Of a stretch of 38,148 nucleotides of DNA, positions 1 through 8,507 are shown one piece after another. The notes below the pieces were generated by a model, which saw only the letters and a program-made list of their open reading frames with translations, was not told where the DNA came from and searched no databases. The first letter of the stretch is position 1. Every line of letters begins with the position of its first letter. Source of the DNA: an uncultured Clostridia bacterium (GTDB taxonomy: Bacteria; Bacillota; Clostridia; TANB77; CAG-508); contig CANRKF010000012.1 of assembly GCA_947631145.1 (NCBI GenBank), positions 1-38,148 of the forward strand. Reading direction: 5' to 3'. The translations under genes were made by a program, and so were the position numbers.

Positions 1-837
1 AGATTTAGATAATTCATATTTTCCTTCCATCTGTCCATAGTGCATTTTTCTGTTTTCAGAAGTATTTTCTATTAAATTTCTATTTTCTTTTTCTGTTAAT
101 GAAATAAAATTTTCATATAAAGGTATTTCAATATCTTGCTTTACAATGCTATTGTACAATTTTTTTATATAACATGTAGGATATATTGTTTTATCTAAAA
201 AAATATATACATTCTCTTCAAGTGCTATTTTTTCCTTTTTATTATTTAAATTGTTTATTTCGTTTGCTTCAAAAGAACATTCTGTAGTCGTTTCATATAT
301 ATTTTTACAATATAATAAATACTCTTGCCAATCAACAATTTTATAGATATTATATATTTCATCACTTACTACTCTATCATATTTTTCACTATCGCCTATT
401 GCGAGTTCTGGCTCTATCATAGGTTTTAACAATTTTCTTGGGAACCATGGCAATTTATTATCTTCTATTGCAGGCAATAAGCTTGAAGTTCTTTTATTAA
501 GCTTTGCAGGAATAAAAAATATTCCTGTTAAATCTTCCATATCTTCTTCTTTTTTTTGACTTCCTTCTACTTCAATTCTTATTACTTTAGCAGCAAGTAT
601 AACATATAAGTTTTCATCTATATTTTTTTCATCATCATCTTTTTCATCACCTTTTTGAAACTCTTTTTTATTATTTTCAAAAAGTTTTGATGTTATTTCT
701 ACATCTATATTTCCTGTTTCAAAACTTTCCCTTGATATTTTATAAAATTCTTCGTTTTTAAAGTCAATTGCTTTGTCAACTTGTGCAAGTACAGCTTTTC
801 TTAAATAATTAGTAATTCTTTGATTTTCTTCTATCAT
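1..837 (-). CDS. Unidentified protein, N-terminal part (runs off left edge)
   Basis: An open frame without a stop runs from an ATG at 837 off the left edge, giving 279 codons of the N-terminal part. The start is set by a GGAG six bases upstream. An in-frame ATG at 849 has no good site. The protein is acidic and lysine-rich (EFQKGDEKDDDEK), has no signal peptide or membrane segment, and contains a hydrophobic patch with ENLYVILAAKVIRIEVEG. The last visible residues, HYGQMEGKYELSKS, resemble the stretch just before motif I in some superfamily 1 helicase-like proteins. That is a weak guess, because no Walker motif lies inside the window. A TATAAT-like -10 sits at 861-866 in the short gap after the neighbouring gene. 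I do not recognise the family. Confidence 0.7.
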   Translation of the reverse strand, partial: MIEENQRITNYLRKAVLAQVDKAIDFKNEEFYKISRESFETGNIDVEITSKLFENNKKEFQKGDEKDDDEKNIDENLYVILAAKVIRIEVEGSQKKEEDMEDLTGIFFIPAKLNKRTSSLLPAIEDNKLPWFPRKLLKPMIEPELAIGDSEKYDRVVSDEIYNIYKIVDWQEYLLYCKNIYETTTECSFEANEINNLNNKKEKIALEENVYIFLDKTIYPTCYIKKLYNSIVKQDIEIPLYENFISLTEKENRNLIENTSENRKMHYGQMEGKYELSKS

Positions 838-893
838 TTTTATCTCCATTTCTTACACCTATTATAGTACTTTTTTAGCTATTAATAATAATT

Positions 894-1599
894 TTATACA
901 TCAAAAAATTCATCATCATGAAATTTACCATCTTTATCTGTATGAACATCTATAAAACATTCTTCGCACATACAGTCATATAGTTCATATTCTTCTTCAG
1001 ATATTTTTTTAAAGCACATTTCACATTCAAATTCTTCTTCCGTTTCTTTATAAGCATCATTATAAGAATCAGTATAAGAATCATTATAAGTATCTTCATT
1101 TGGATTATCTATTAAGCCACCTATATTTGTTGCATTGTATTCTCTAATTAAATCTTCTGCTGTACGATTATTACTCTGAGCTGTAGTTACTTTTTCTTTG
1201 TTATTTTTATAATATTTTTCTATTTCTTCTGTTCTATCCTTTTTTTCTATATAAATAAAATTTATTATAAATACTCCTATTATCATAAGTAAAACTATTC
1301 CCCCAACAAAAGTTGGTATGTAACTTACTACAATTAAATATACTATAGTATATATTAAAAAGCTAAAGAATCCATCTAAATCTACTGAATCTAATATTCC
1401 TACTCCTAAAGGAAAAAGTATGCCAAATATAATAACCATGACTTATGCTTATATTATTATCTGTACTATAAATATAACCTACATATCCACATAGTCCTCC
1501 TACTAAAAAGAATAGTATAAGCACCTTTAATAATTCATCTAAATCTTCGGATATAAGATATTTTTTTATATTTAACTTTGAATTATCTTTTTCCTTCAT
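894..1599 (-). CDS. Multi-pass membrane protein with C-terminal zinc ribbon, split by +1 frameshift
   Basis: Two overlapping frames appear to be one gene. The first (1363-1599, ATG at 1599) encodes a basic N-terminus and one membrane segment (LKVLILFFLVGGLCGYVGY). The second (894-1439) begins directly in further hydrophobic segments (MVIIFGILFPLGVG, then FLIYTIVYLIVVSYIP and IVLLMIIGVFIINF) and ends in a soluble tail. The tail has a short tandem YNDSY-type repeat and a CxxC...CxCxxC zinc-ribbon-like cluster (CEMCFKK, then DCMCEECF). Skipping the C at 1440 joins them into about 234 residues. The ATG at 1439 has no Shine-Dalgarno sequence, which argues against an independent second gene, although translational coupling remains possible. 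The family is not recognised. A membrane-tethered zinc-ribbon protein is all that can be said. Confidence 0.55.
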
Positions 1600-1753
1600 T
1601 TTTTAGCTCCCCCATACTAATAAAATACCATAAAAACAGTATATTTTCAATAAAAATCTAATAAAAATATTTTACCATTTTTGTTTCTAGTCATACCACC
1701 TGAACTGTAACTTGTTTTGCACAGTAACAAAATATTTAATGTTTTCTAATGCT

Positions 1754-1797
1754 AAAAAAATAGAATGCATATTATATAATAGCATTCTACTTTTTAT
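1754..1797 (-). terminator. Hairpin terminator, probably bidirectional
   Basis: An 8-bp perfect stem TAGAATGC/GCATTCTA (1761-1768 with 1782-1789) and a 13-base loop are flanked by an A-run on the left and a T-run on the right, so it can terminate on either strand. It lies about 150 bases after the end of the cohesin gene read on the minus strand. The rest of 1600-1941 is AT-rich with no coding potential seen. Confidence 0.55.
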
Positions 1798-1889
1798 TGT
1801 AAACTAATCAGTTTATATATATCTTAGCATCTATATGATCAATCCATATTTCATCTACTATTTTAAGCATAATTAATTTTCTTTAAGAT

Positions 1890-1946
1890 ATTTAATCATT
1901 TGATTTATTTAATTATTTAATCATTTAATCATTTAATTTATTTATT
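1890..1946. repeat. Short AT-rich tandem repeat (AATCATTT units)
   Basis: Several imperfect 8-base units of the type TTTAATCA follow each other just beyond the stop of the cohesin gene, and the array overlaps the stop codon. This is low-complexity sequence with no other signal. Confidence 0.55.
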
Positions 1947-2814
1947 CATCTTTATCTGAAAAATCTTGATTTTGTTCTTTAATTTTTCTATTTAATAAAT
2001 TAATTCTAAAGATTGAAATTATTGCAACAACTGCTAAAATTGTTATTATAGTTATTAAATAACTATTTGCTCCTAAAGCTGGGAAAATTTTATTAGTGCT
2101 TCCATCTCCATTTTCTGAATTATTTTTATTGTTTGATGAGTTATTGCTGTTTTCTCCATTACTATCTGGCTTATTATTGTTATTATTACTGTTATTATTA
2201 TTGTTATTGCCATTATTATTACCGTTATTGTTTTGGTTATTATTACCTTCACTATTTCCACCACTTGGATTTTCATTATCTTGACCATTATTGTTTTCAG
2301 TGTTTTGGTCTACAGGTGGATTTTCAGTGGTACTAGCTTTAATAGTTATTTTATTTGAGCTAACTTCACTAATATTATATTGTGTTCCATTTGATATTTC
2401 AATTTTTTGTAAACTTACTGCTGTATCAATATCTTGAATTGCTTCTTTTACAGTAAAAGTAATTTTTAATATATCTTCATTATTTGAAGAATGTGTATCT
2501 TTAGTTGTTACAAATCTATTAGTATTTTCAGATATTGTAGCGTCGCTCCAATTTGAAAGACCTTTTGCAGTAGTATTTAAGGTTAGTAAATTTGAATCAT
2601 AGTTTATATATGCTCCAAAACCAAGAATTCCATCACTTGCATTTAATTCTTTCAAACTTATTGTAAATTCAACAGTATCACCTGCTTTAACTTCTGTTTT
2701 AGAAGGTGTTATTGTAACTGTTGCTGATGTTATTGTTGCAGCATTTACACTTGTTACTGCTAAAATATTAATTAATAACATCATAATACTTAAAATTAAA
2801 ATTTTCTTATTCAT
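1942..2814 (-). CDS. Surface-attached cohesin-domain protein
   Basis: The 290 residues begin with a signal peptide (MNKKILILSIMMLLINILA...VNA). A cohesin-like beta-sandwich follows at about residues 28-165 (KTEVKAGDTVEFTISL, DGILGFGAYINYDSNLL, ILKITFTVKEAI). Then come an Asn/Gly-rich low-complexity linker (about 165-240), the motif FPALGANSY, a hydrophobic membrane segment and a charged tail. The layout is that of a wall-anchored or membrane-anchored scaffold protein carrying one cohesin. FPALG sits where an LPxTG sorting signal would be but lacks the Thr. The start is supported by AGAGG upstream. The next gene upstream encodes a dockerin, so the two products could bind each other. That pairing is an inference. 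Cohesin-like folds also occur outside cellulosomes. Confidence 0.75.
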   Translation of the reverse strand: MNKKILILSIMMLLINILAVTSVNAATITSATVTITPSKTEVKAGDTVEFTISLKELNASDGILGFGAYINYDSNLLTLNTTAKGLSNWSDATISENTNRFVTTKDTHSSNNEDILKITFTVKEAIQDIDTAVSLQKIEISNGTQYNISEVSSNKITIKASTTENPPVDQNTENNNGQDNENPSGGNSEGNNNQNNNGNNNGNNNNNNSNNNNNKPDSNGENSNNSSNNKNNSENGDGSTNKIFPALGANSYLITIITILAVVAIISIFRINLLNRKIKEQNQDFSDKDE

Positions 2815-2863
2815 GTCATTTCCTCTAATCTTTCTTTATATCATTTTTATATTATTTTTTATA

Positions 2864-2891
2864 GGAAATTGCATTTCTTAATGCAATTTCC
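2864..2891 (-). other. Perfect 11-bp hairpin upstream of cohesin gene
   Basis: GGAAATTGCAT (2864-2874) pairs with ATGCAATTTCC (2881-2891) around a 6-base loop, 50 bases before the cohesin start codon. On the minus strand it is followed by A-rich sequence and not a T-run, so it does not look like a terminator. A 5' leader stem or a protein binding site is possible. Confidence 0.5.
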
Positions 2892-2927
2892 ATTAAAAAC
2901 AAGTTTGATTTTCCTTATATTACTATG

Positions 2928-3049
2928 TTTTTTAGTATTTATTTTATGTCATATTAATTTAGTAATATTCTTTATATGATTATTTTCATATTTTTTTAAT
3001 ATTTATTTTTACTTTATACTAATTTAGCATTTTTTATATTGTTATATTA
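2928..3049. repeat. Imperfect 58-base direct duplication
   Basis: Two copies 64 bases apart (starting at 2928 and 2992) share TTTTTTARTATTTATTTT and ATACTAATTTAG-like stretches. Similar AT-rich intergenic duplications occur elsewhere in the window. No function is visible. Confidence 0.5.
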
Positions 3050-3054
3050 TTCTA

Positions 3055-6000
3055 TTATTTCTTTATTGCATTATATTTTAATATAATTAAAACTAAGTCA
3101 TTTATAGAAGTTGCACCATCTTCAGATGTTATTCCATCCATTTCAGCAGCCATTAAATATGGACCTTTAAGTGCTTCTTCTCCGATATAATCTAGTTTAA
3201 ATTTAACTATATCATTTACAGTTAATTCTCCATTGCCATCAAGGTCTGAGCTAACTATAACTGTCCACTCACTTTCCCCTACTCTAACTACTGTTCCTGT
3301 TCCAATTATATCTGTATCTGATAGTTCTACTAGTTTTTCTCCATCATGTTTAAAGAAATTTACTGGTAAATTTGTTCCAGATGAAAGTTGTTTTTTCATA
3401 CTTTCAACTGTTGCTTCGAGTTCAACATCTTTAACGTAAGTTTCCTCTATTTTGCAGGTTGCATCTGGTTTTGTTTCAAGTTTTTCTTCAACAGGATTTT
3501 TTATTTTTTCAATTTTTATTTCATTAATTACATCATCAGCTTTTGCAACTTCTTCTTTAAGACCGGTAGCTCCTTCTATATGTGAAAGTGTAATTTTTTC
3601 AGTGGTGTCTTCATTTTCTAAAACCATAAATTTAGCTGTAAATACGGTTTTGTTTAATTGATTAGCATTTCCATCTTGTGGAGATAAACTTTCTGCAGTT
3701 TCTAAATTATATGTTGCAACAATATTATGTGCTGCAGTATTTTGTTCTGATACATTGTGTTTAACTGTCCAGCCTTCTCCTGCTGTAATAGATTCTAATT
3801 GTAAATTTACATTATTAAATGATAATAAAGCTCCTACTCCAAGTATTCCTTGTTCACCAACGTTTTTCATATCAGTAATTTTGTAAGAAACTTCAAATTC
3901 ATCAGCTTCATCAAATGGTCCACTATTTTTTTCTGTTGAAGTTACTTCTGAAGAAAGTGTAAATACTGGTTTAGTAATTGGTTGTGCAACTAAACTATAT
4001 CCATTATCTTCTTCAGCTTGTTTTGTTACTTCAGGTATGAAAGCTACTTTTGCTACTATTGCTTCATAATTTTGCTCTTTTAAATCTGCGTATTTTATTT
4101 TATAAGTAACCTTTTTACCTTCTGATACTTTTTCAACATCAGAACCATTAACATCTATTACTTGCTCTCCAATAACTATGTCATCTACAACATAACCTTC
4201 TTTTGGAACTATTGTAATTTCTGCTTCTTGGTGGTTTTCATCAAAAACTAATTTGTTAGATTTTTTATTCTCTTTGCTTTCTTCACCAACATAGGTATCG
4301 TATACGTCTCCACCTTCACTTGTTTGGAAAAGAACTGTTCTTGACTTAACTTCTTCTTTATCTCCACTAATTGCTGCAATTGTAAATGGGCTAAATGAGC
4401 TACATTCAATAATTAAACCTAACTCTGTAACCATACAAGGTATTTCTTCAACTCCTGTAATATTTCCATATTCATCTTTTTTATAGTGATATGCTTTAAA
4501 TGTAACACCAGCATCTTCTGGACCATAGCCTTCAGGAAATCCTAGCATTACTCTAACAGCTTGCCCATTTTGTATTTTTTGCATTTTGCATAGTGTTAGC
4601 TTAATGTTATAAGTTTCAGTTTTTTCTACTACACCGCCAACATCTAAATTTTCACCTGTTGTATAATCTTTTGAATTTGGATCATTTAAAAATTCTTTCA
4701 TTACTCTTTCTTCAGATGGCTTTGTGGTGGTAGTAACAAGTGTCATTCTATGTTTTAATAATTCTGCTAAATCTGCATTTTCCTCATCTGTCATTTCATC
4801 TAAGTTTACATCATCCATAAGTGTTGGTTTTCCATAAACGTTCCAATCTATTCCCTGTGATTTATATGCATATGCAGAACATTTATGTGCACAGAAGTAG
4901 CTAATTGGCATTGGTCTTTTTTGGCTTGTTTTTCCAACAAGACCTTTAATATTTATTATATAATATATTGAATCATCAGCATATAATTCACTAGGTTTAA
5001 AGTTAAAGGTTATAGTTCTATTTCCATCAAATTCAAAATCTGTTAAAGTATAATTATTTCCTTCTGTATTAGAAGAATTTTGAATTTCAACTTCATATCC
5101 AAGATCTTCCCAATCTACTTCAACTAAATCATCATCATATTCTATTGTACAACTGTATTCGTCTCCTATAAGCATTGTAGAGTTTTGTAATGGTGTAGCT
5201 TTTTTTATATATGGTGCAGCTGTATAATCTCCATTTGGGTTAAATATTTTATCTGATAATGCTATCATATCTGCTGAAGTTCCAAAATATTGATATCTTT
5301 TTGGATTAGGTTTTCCATCAGCTGTTGTAGGGCTTTCCTCTGGTTTATCTGTAGTTATACCAAATTGAATAAAGTTACAATTTGCATTATAAAATGATAA
5401 ATATGAATTACCAGTTTCTTCATCTACAATATCTTTAAGTGAACCGTAAACTTCATCAACATATCCGAAATAACCAGTAAGTCCCCAACCTTCTTCTGAA
5501 GCATTTGCAGGCTTTTCATGAGTACTGTAATTTGGAACAAAGTAGCTCATAAAACTTCCTACCATATAGTAGCCGTGTTCTCTAGCTGCTTTAAATCCCA
5601 TTCTTTCTCCATTATCTTCAACACCATTTTCGTTTAAATCAATAAAATAGCTTATTTTAAATTTAGAAGCTCTAATTTGATCTTCTTCATCATAGCTTTC
5701 ATCATCAATTTCAACTCGTAAACCAGCATTTTCTGAAACTAAAGTATATTTATCACTAGAATCTTCAATATCTGGATATTTAAATTCAAAGTTTGCAACA
5801 GACATAATTCCAGTTACTAAGTGATTTAATGACATTTTATCTTCACCTGCTAGGAAATATTCTGTACTAATTCTTTCTTGTTGTGTAACACTTTCTACTC
5901 CAGTTACTTCTTCCATTTGGTCTGTGTTATCCCAAGTAAGATCCATTCCATACCATTTGTTATCTTCTAATAAAACGTAGTTCCAAGCATGTTCTTCATA

Positions 6001-6930
6001 TTTTGTACTTGAAACATAAGCACCATAAACTAATACACATGGAATATTAAGTTTATCTAATACCATTTTAAAAGCTCTTGCAAAGCCTTCGCAAACAATT
6101 TCGTGTTTTGGTCCAAAAGCTCCATAAACTGTTCTAACATTCCAAGGATCTCCTTTTTTAGCTTCTAATTCTGCTTTATTTCCTTGTGCTGCTTGCTTTT
6201 CAATTTCTTTGTTTTCTTCAATAATTGTTTCTTCTAATTTATAGGCATTATCTTTAATGATAATATCATGAGCTTTTTTAATTTTCTGCTCTATTTCACT
6301 TTGATTTTCTAAAACCTGTACTTTATTAACTTCTTCTACTACCGAATTTAGTTTTGAAGTTACAGTATCAAGTGCTTCTATAAGTTTTGTTTTTTCAACT
6401 TTTTTCTCTTCATAGTTCCAGAAAGCTTTATTAATGTAAGTTTCTGTTCTTCCTATTCCAAGAAAAGCGTGCAATTGTTTTTGAGCATCTTGTGTTACTC
6501 TTAAACTTATATTACTTGAATCAATATAAAAAAGTCCAGCATGATCTGCCATGTAGGCATCTCTAGCAGCTCCCATTGTGTTTAGTAACTCTTGATTTCC
6601 TTGAGTGTAAGCTACTAACTTTTCTTTTAAAGTTTCAGAGTTATTAATAGTGTTTGTAATATCAACAGAATCAACTCCGAATTTAGATCCTTCTTTATTT
6701 AGTTCTTCTTTTAATTTTTCATAATCACAACCAAAAAACATTCCATCCATAATATCATAAAATGCTTTTGCATCGTCATTTAATTGTGCATAAAAATATT
6801 TGTCAGCAACATTTGATGCTCTGGTTTCTTTTGCAATAACAACAGATGGGAATGCAAAAGTTAACCATGAAAATTGTGATACTAGAATTGCTATTGTAAG
6901 CATAGCGCAAATAAATTTTTTTAATTTCAT
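3055..6930 (-). CDS. Secreted transglutaminase-like protein with cohesin-like module and dockerin
   Basis: The 1,291 residues start after GGGAGG and open with a signal peptide (about 1-34). An alpha-helical, coiled region covers about 45-260. A transglutaminase/protease-like domain follows with a visible Cys-His-Asp triad: C280 in EIVCEGFARAFK, H314 in EEHAWNYV and D330 in YGMDLTWDN. The middle is beta-rich (about 390-980). A cohesin-like module lies at about 988-1145 and shares QGILGVGALLSF with GILGFGAYINY of the neighbouring cohesin protein. The end (about 1228-1291) is a dockerin-type pair of calcium-loop helices, SDLDGNGELTVNDIVKF and then DGATSINDLVLIILKYN. An extracellular enzyme that crosslinks or cleaves protein and docks to a surface scaffold fits this order. 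Substrate and activity are unknown. It has its own promoter and a structured leader, so it is likely transcribed independently. Confidence 0.8.
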   Translation of the reverse strand: MKLKKFICAMLTIAILVSQFSWLTFAFPSVVIAKETRASNVADKYFYAQLNDDAKAFYDIMDGMFFGCDYEKLKEELNKEGSKFGVDSVDITNTINNSETLKEKLVAYTQGNQELLNTMGAARDAYMADHAGLFYIDSSNISLRVTQDAQKQLHAFLGIGRTETYINKAFWNYEEKKVEKTKLIEALDTVTSKLNSVVEEVNKVQVLENQSEIEQKIKKAHDIIIKDNAYKLEETIIEENKEIEKQAAQGNKAELEAKKGDPWNVRTVYGAFGPKHEIVCEGFARAFKMVLDKLNIPCVLVYGAYVSSTKYEEHAWNYVLLEDNKWYGMDLTWDNTDQMEEVTGVESVTQQERISTEYFLAGEDKMSLNHLVTGIMSVANFEFKYPDIEDSSDKYTLVSENAGLRVEIDDESYDEEDQIRASKFKISYFIDLNENGVEDNGERMGFKAAREHGYYMVGSFMSYFVPNYSTHEKPANASEEGWGLTGYFGYVDEVYGSLKDIVDEETGNSYLSFYNANCNFIQFGITTDKPEESPTTADGKPNPKRYQYFGTSADMIALSDKIFNPNGDYTAAPYIKKATPLQNSTMLIGDEYSCTIEYDDDLVEVDWEDLGYEVEIQNSSNTEGNNYTLTDFEFDGNRTITFNFKPSELYADDSIYYIINIKGLVGKTSQKRPMPISYFCAHKCSAYAYKSQGIDWNVYGKPTLMDDVNLDEMTDEENADLAELLKHRMTLVTTTTKPSEERVMKEFLNDPNSKDYTTGENLDVGGVVEKTETYNIKLTLCKMQKIQNGQAVRVMLGFPEGYGPEDAGVTFKAYHYKKDEYGNITGVEEIPCMVTELGLIIECSSFSPFTIAAISGDKEEVKSRTVLFQTSEGGDVYDTYVGEESKENKKSNKLVFDENHQEAEITIVPKEGYVVDDIVIGEQVIDVNGSDVEKVSEGKKVTYKIKYADLKEQNYEAIVAKVAFIPEVTKQAEEDNGYSLVAQPITKPVFTLSSEVTSTEKNSGPFDEADEFEVSYKITDMKNVGEQGILGVGALLSFNNVNLQLESITAGEGWTVKHNVSEQNTAAHNIVATYNLETAESLSPQDGNANQLNKTVFTAKFMVLENEDTTEKITLSHIEGATGLKEEVAKADDVINEIKIEKIKNPVEEKLETKPDATCKIEETYVKDVELEATVESMKKQLSSGTNLPVNFFKHDGEKLVELSDTDIIGTGTVVRVGESEWTVIVSSDLDGNGELTVNDIVKFKLDYIGEEALKGPYLMAAEMDGITSEDGATSINDLVLIILKYNAIKK

Positions 6931-6970
6931 AAAAACCTCCCTTTATTTTACCTATTTTTTTAATGAAATT

Positions 6971-7001
6971 AAAAGAAACGTTTAACTTTAACGCTTCTTT
7001 T
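6971..7001 (-). promoter_or_regulatory. Leader hairpin of the transglutaminase/dockerin gene
   Basis: A 12-bp stem (6971-6982 with 6990-7001, 7-base loop) lies between the promoter at 7057-7085 and the start codon at 6930. The single non-Watson-Crick pair is a G-U on the minus strand but A-C on the plus strand, so the fold favours the minus transcript. The 3' arm ends in TCTTTT, so it could act as an attenuator. This is an inference. Confidence 0.4.
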
Positions 7002-7056
7002 ATTTATATTCATAGGCTTTTTGCTATATGAATTTAGTTACTTAATTTCAATAGTT

Positions 7057-7085
7057 ATTATAACATTTATATAATAAATATGCAA
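7057..7085 (-). promoter_or_regulatory. Promoter of the transglutaminase/dockerin gene
   Basis: On the minus strand TTGCAT (7080-7085), a 17-base spacer and TATAAT (7057-7062) with an extended TGT form a strong sigma-A-type promoter. It implies a leader of about 120 bases. The intergenic span 6931-7440 otherwise holds only the leader hairpin and the plus-strand promoter signals listed separately. Confidence 0.65.
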
Positions 7086-7321
7086 CATTTTTTTGCTATT
7101 TTCTGCATATTTTCTAATTTTTTTGTTATATTATATGCGTATTTTTACAAAACTGTACTTTCTAATAGAACAAGAAGGTGTAATTTCTTAAAAAACAAGT
7201 ACTATTCAAAATTGTACTTAGAAAGGAACAATAAGAAAAAATATTATATTTCTTGTTTTTATTTTTTATTAGTGATATTATAATATTAAATAAAAAAAGA
7301 AATTTATTAGCCATTTACAGG

Positions 7322-7394
7322 TGTTATAATTTATTCACAAAATATTTTATTAAATTACAATTTATTTACTTATTAAAATTGCAAGTGTTATAAT
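7322..7394 (+). promoter_or_regulatory. Tandem extended -10 elements before xerC
   Basis: TGTTATAAT occurs twice on the plus strand (7322-7330 and 7386-7394). Both are exact extended -10 boxes with weak -35 regions (for example TTTACT near 7365 for the second). The second lies 47 bases before the xerC ATG and is the better placed. Confidence 0.45.
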
Positions 7395-7440
7395 TTCCAA
7401 ATTTGTAAATTAAAAAAATGAGAAAGGACTTGTATTAATA

Positions 7441-8415
7441 ATGATAGATACCACAAATAATCCAGATTTTCTAAATGCTTTTTTACAATACATTATAACT
7501 ATTTTAAATAAATCTGAAAATACTGTAAAAGAATATAACTATGATTTGAATCATTTCTTAAAATTTATTATGAAGCATTTTGGACTATCTAATGAAGAAA
7601 ATATAAAAGATATTAATATAAAAAATATGTCTATTGATACCATTAAAAAAATAGAATTAGATGATATTCATGCATTTTTATTTTATTTAACTAATACTTA
7701 CCATAGTAAATCTGCTACTAGAGCTAGAAAAGTAGCTAGTATTCGTGTGTTTTTTAAATATTTAACTAATAAAGAAAGAATTCTTGATAAAGATCCAACC
7801 ATAGGTTTAGAAACTCCAAAGCAGGAAAAAAGGCTTCCTAAATATTTATCTTTAGAAAATAGCCAAAAACTTTTAGAAACTGTAAAAAATGAAGATGGCG
7901 ATTTTAAAGAAAGAGATTTTGCTATTATTACCCTATTTTTAAATTGTGGTATGCGTTTATCTGAATTAGTTGGAATTAATATAAGTAATATTGATTTTAG
8001 TGAAAATAAGCTTACTGTTATTGGTAAAGGTAACAAAGAACGTACTATTTACTTAAATAAGGCTTGCATTAATGCTATAAATGATTATTTAAAGGTTCGA
8101 CCTCATGATGGTATAAAATATGATGATCGTGATGCTTTATTTTTAAGTAAAAGAAAAGAACGTATTAGTAACAGAATGGTACAAGAAATTGTAAAGCGAG
8201 AACTTGCAAAAGCTGGGTTAGATATTAATAAATATTCTACTCATAAATTAAGGCACACTGCTGCAACACTAATGTACCAATATGGTAATGTAGATATTAG
8301 AGCTTTGCAAGTTTTGCTTGGACACCAAAATATTTCTACTACTCAAATTTATACACACGTTGAAAATGAGCAAGTAAGAAATGCTGTGGAAAGTAACCCA
8401 CTTGCTAATATGTAA
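7441..8415 (+). CDS. xerC: Tyrosine recombinase XerC-like
   Basis: The 324-residue site-specific recombinase resolves chromosome dimers with a XerD partner. The N-terminal SAM-like core-binding domain (about 1-125) contains SENTVKEYNYDLNHFLKF. The catalytic domain shows all the expected residues: Arg in CGMRLSEL, Lys in GKGNKERT, HxxR in HKLRHTAATLM, His in LLGHQNISTT and the nucleophile Tyr in QIYTHV. A possible XerD is encoded at 13009-13890 on the other strand. The assignment as XerC rather than another Xer-like integrase rests on length, on the paired XerD-like gene, and on no att site or phage genes being seen. AAAGGA lies 12 bases before the ATG, slightly far. The gene converges with ackA across a shared terminator. 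Confidence 0.8.
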   Translation: MIDTTNNPDFLNAFLQYIITILNKSENTVKEYNYDLNHFLKFIMKHFGLSNEENIKDINIKNMSIDTIKKIELDDIHAFLFYLTNTYHSKSATRARKVASIRVFFKYLTNKERILDKDPTIGLETPKQEKRLPKYLSLENSQKLLETVKNEDGDFKERDFAIITLFLNCGMRLSELVGINISNIDFSENKLTVIGKGNKERTIYLNKACINAINDYLKVRPHDGIKYDDRDALFLSKRKERISNRMVQEIVKRELAKAGLDINKYSTHKLRHTAATLMYQYGNVDIRALQVLLGHQNISTTQIYTHVENEQVRNAVESNPLANM

Positions 8416-8453
8416 TTTTTTAAATAAATATTTTTATAATATAAGTTTTTTTG

Positions 8454-8494
8454 AAAAAATATGCCTATTATTTGTTATAATAAGCATATTTTTT
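8454..8494. terminator. Bidirectional terminator between xerC and ackA
   Basis: The 11-bp stem AAAAAATATGC/GCATATTTTTT (8454-8464 with 8484-8494) has an A-run on one side and a T-run on the other, between two convergent stops. Confidence 0.8.
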
Positions 8495-8507
8495 AATATA
8501 TATTAAC

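Noticed and set aside
2096..2340. Plus-strand open frames rich in Leu or Tyr
   Set aside because: Antisense to the Asn-rich linker of the cohesin protein; composition explained by the AAT/AAC repeat.
7330..7372. Third phased TTACA array upstream of xerC
   Set aside because: TTCACA at 7334, TTACAA at 7355 and TTACTT at 7366 show one 11-base and one 21-base step but too few good boxes to count as an array.
7441..8415. Phage or transposon integrase
   Set aside because: No att site, phage or conjugation genes nearby, Xer-like length and motifs, and a XerD partner in the window.
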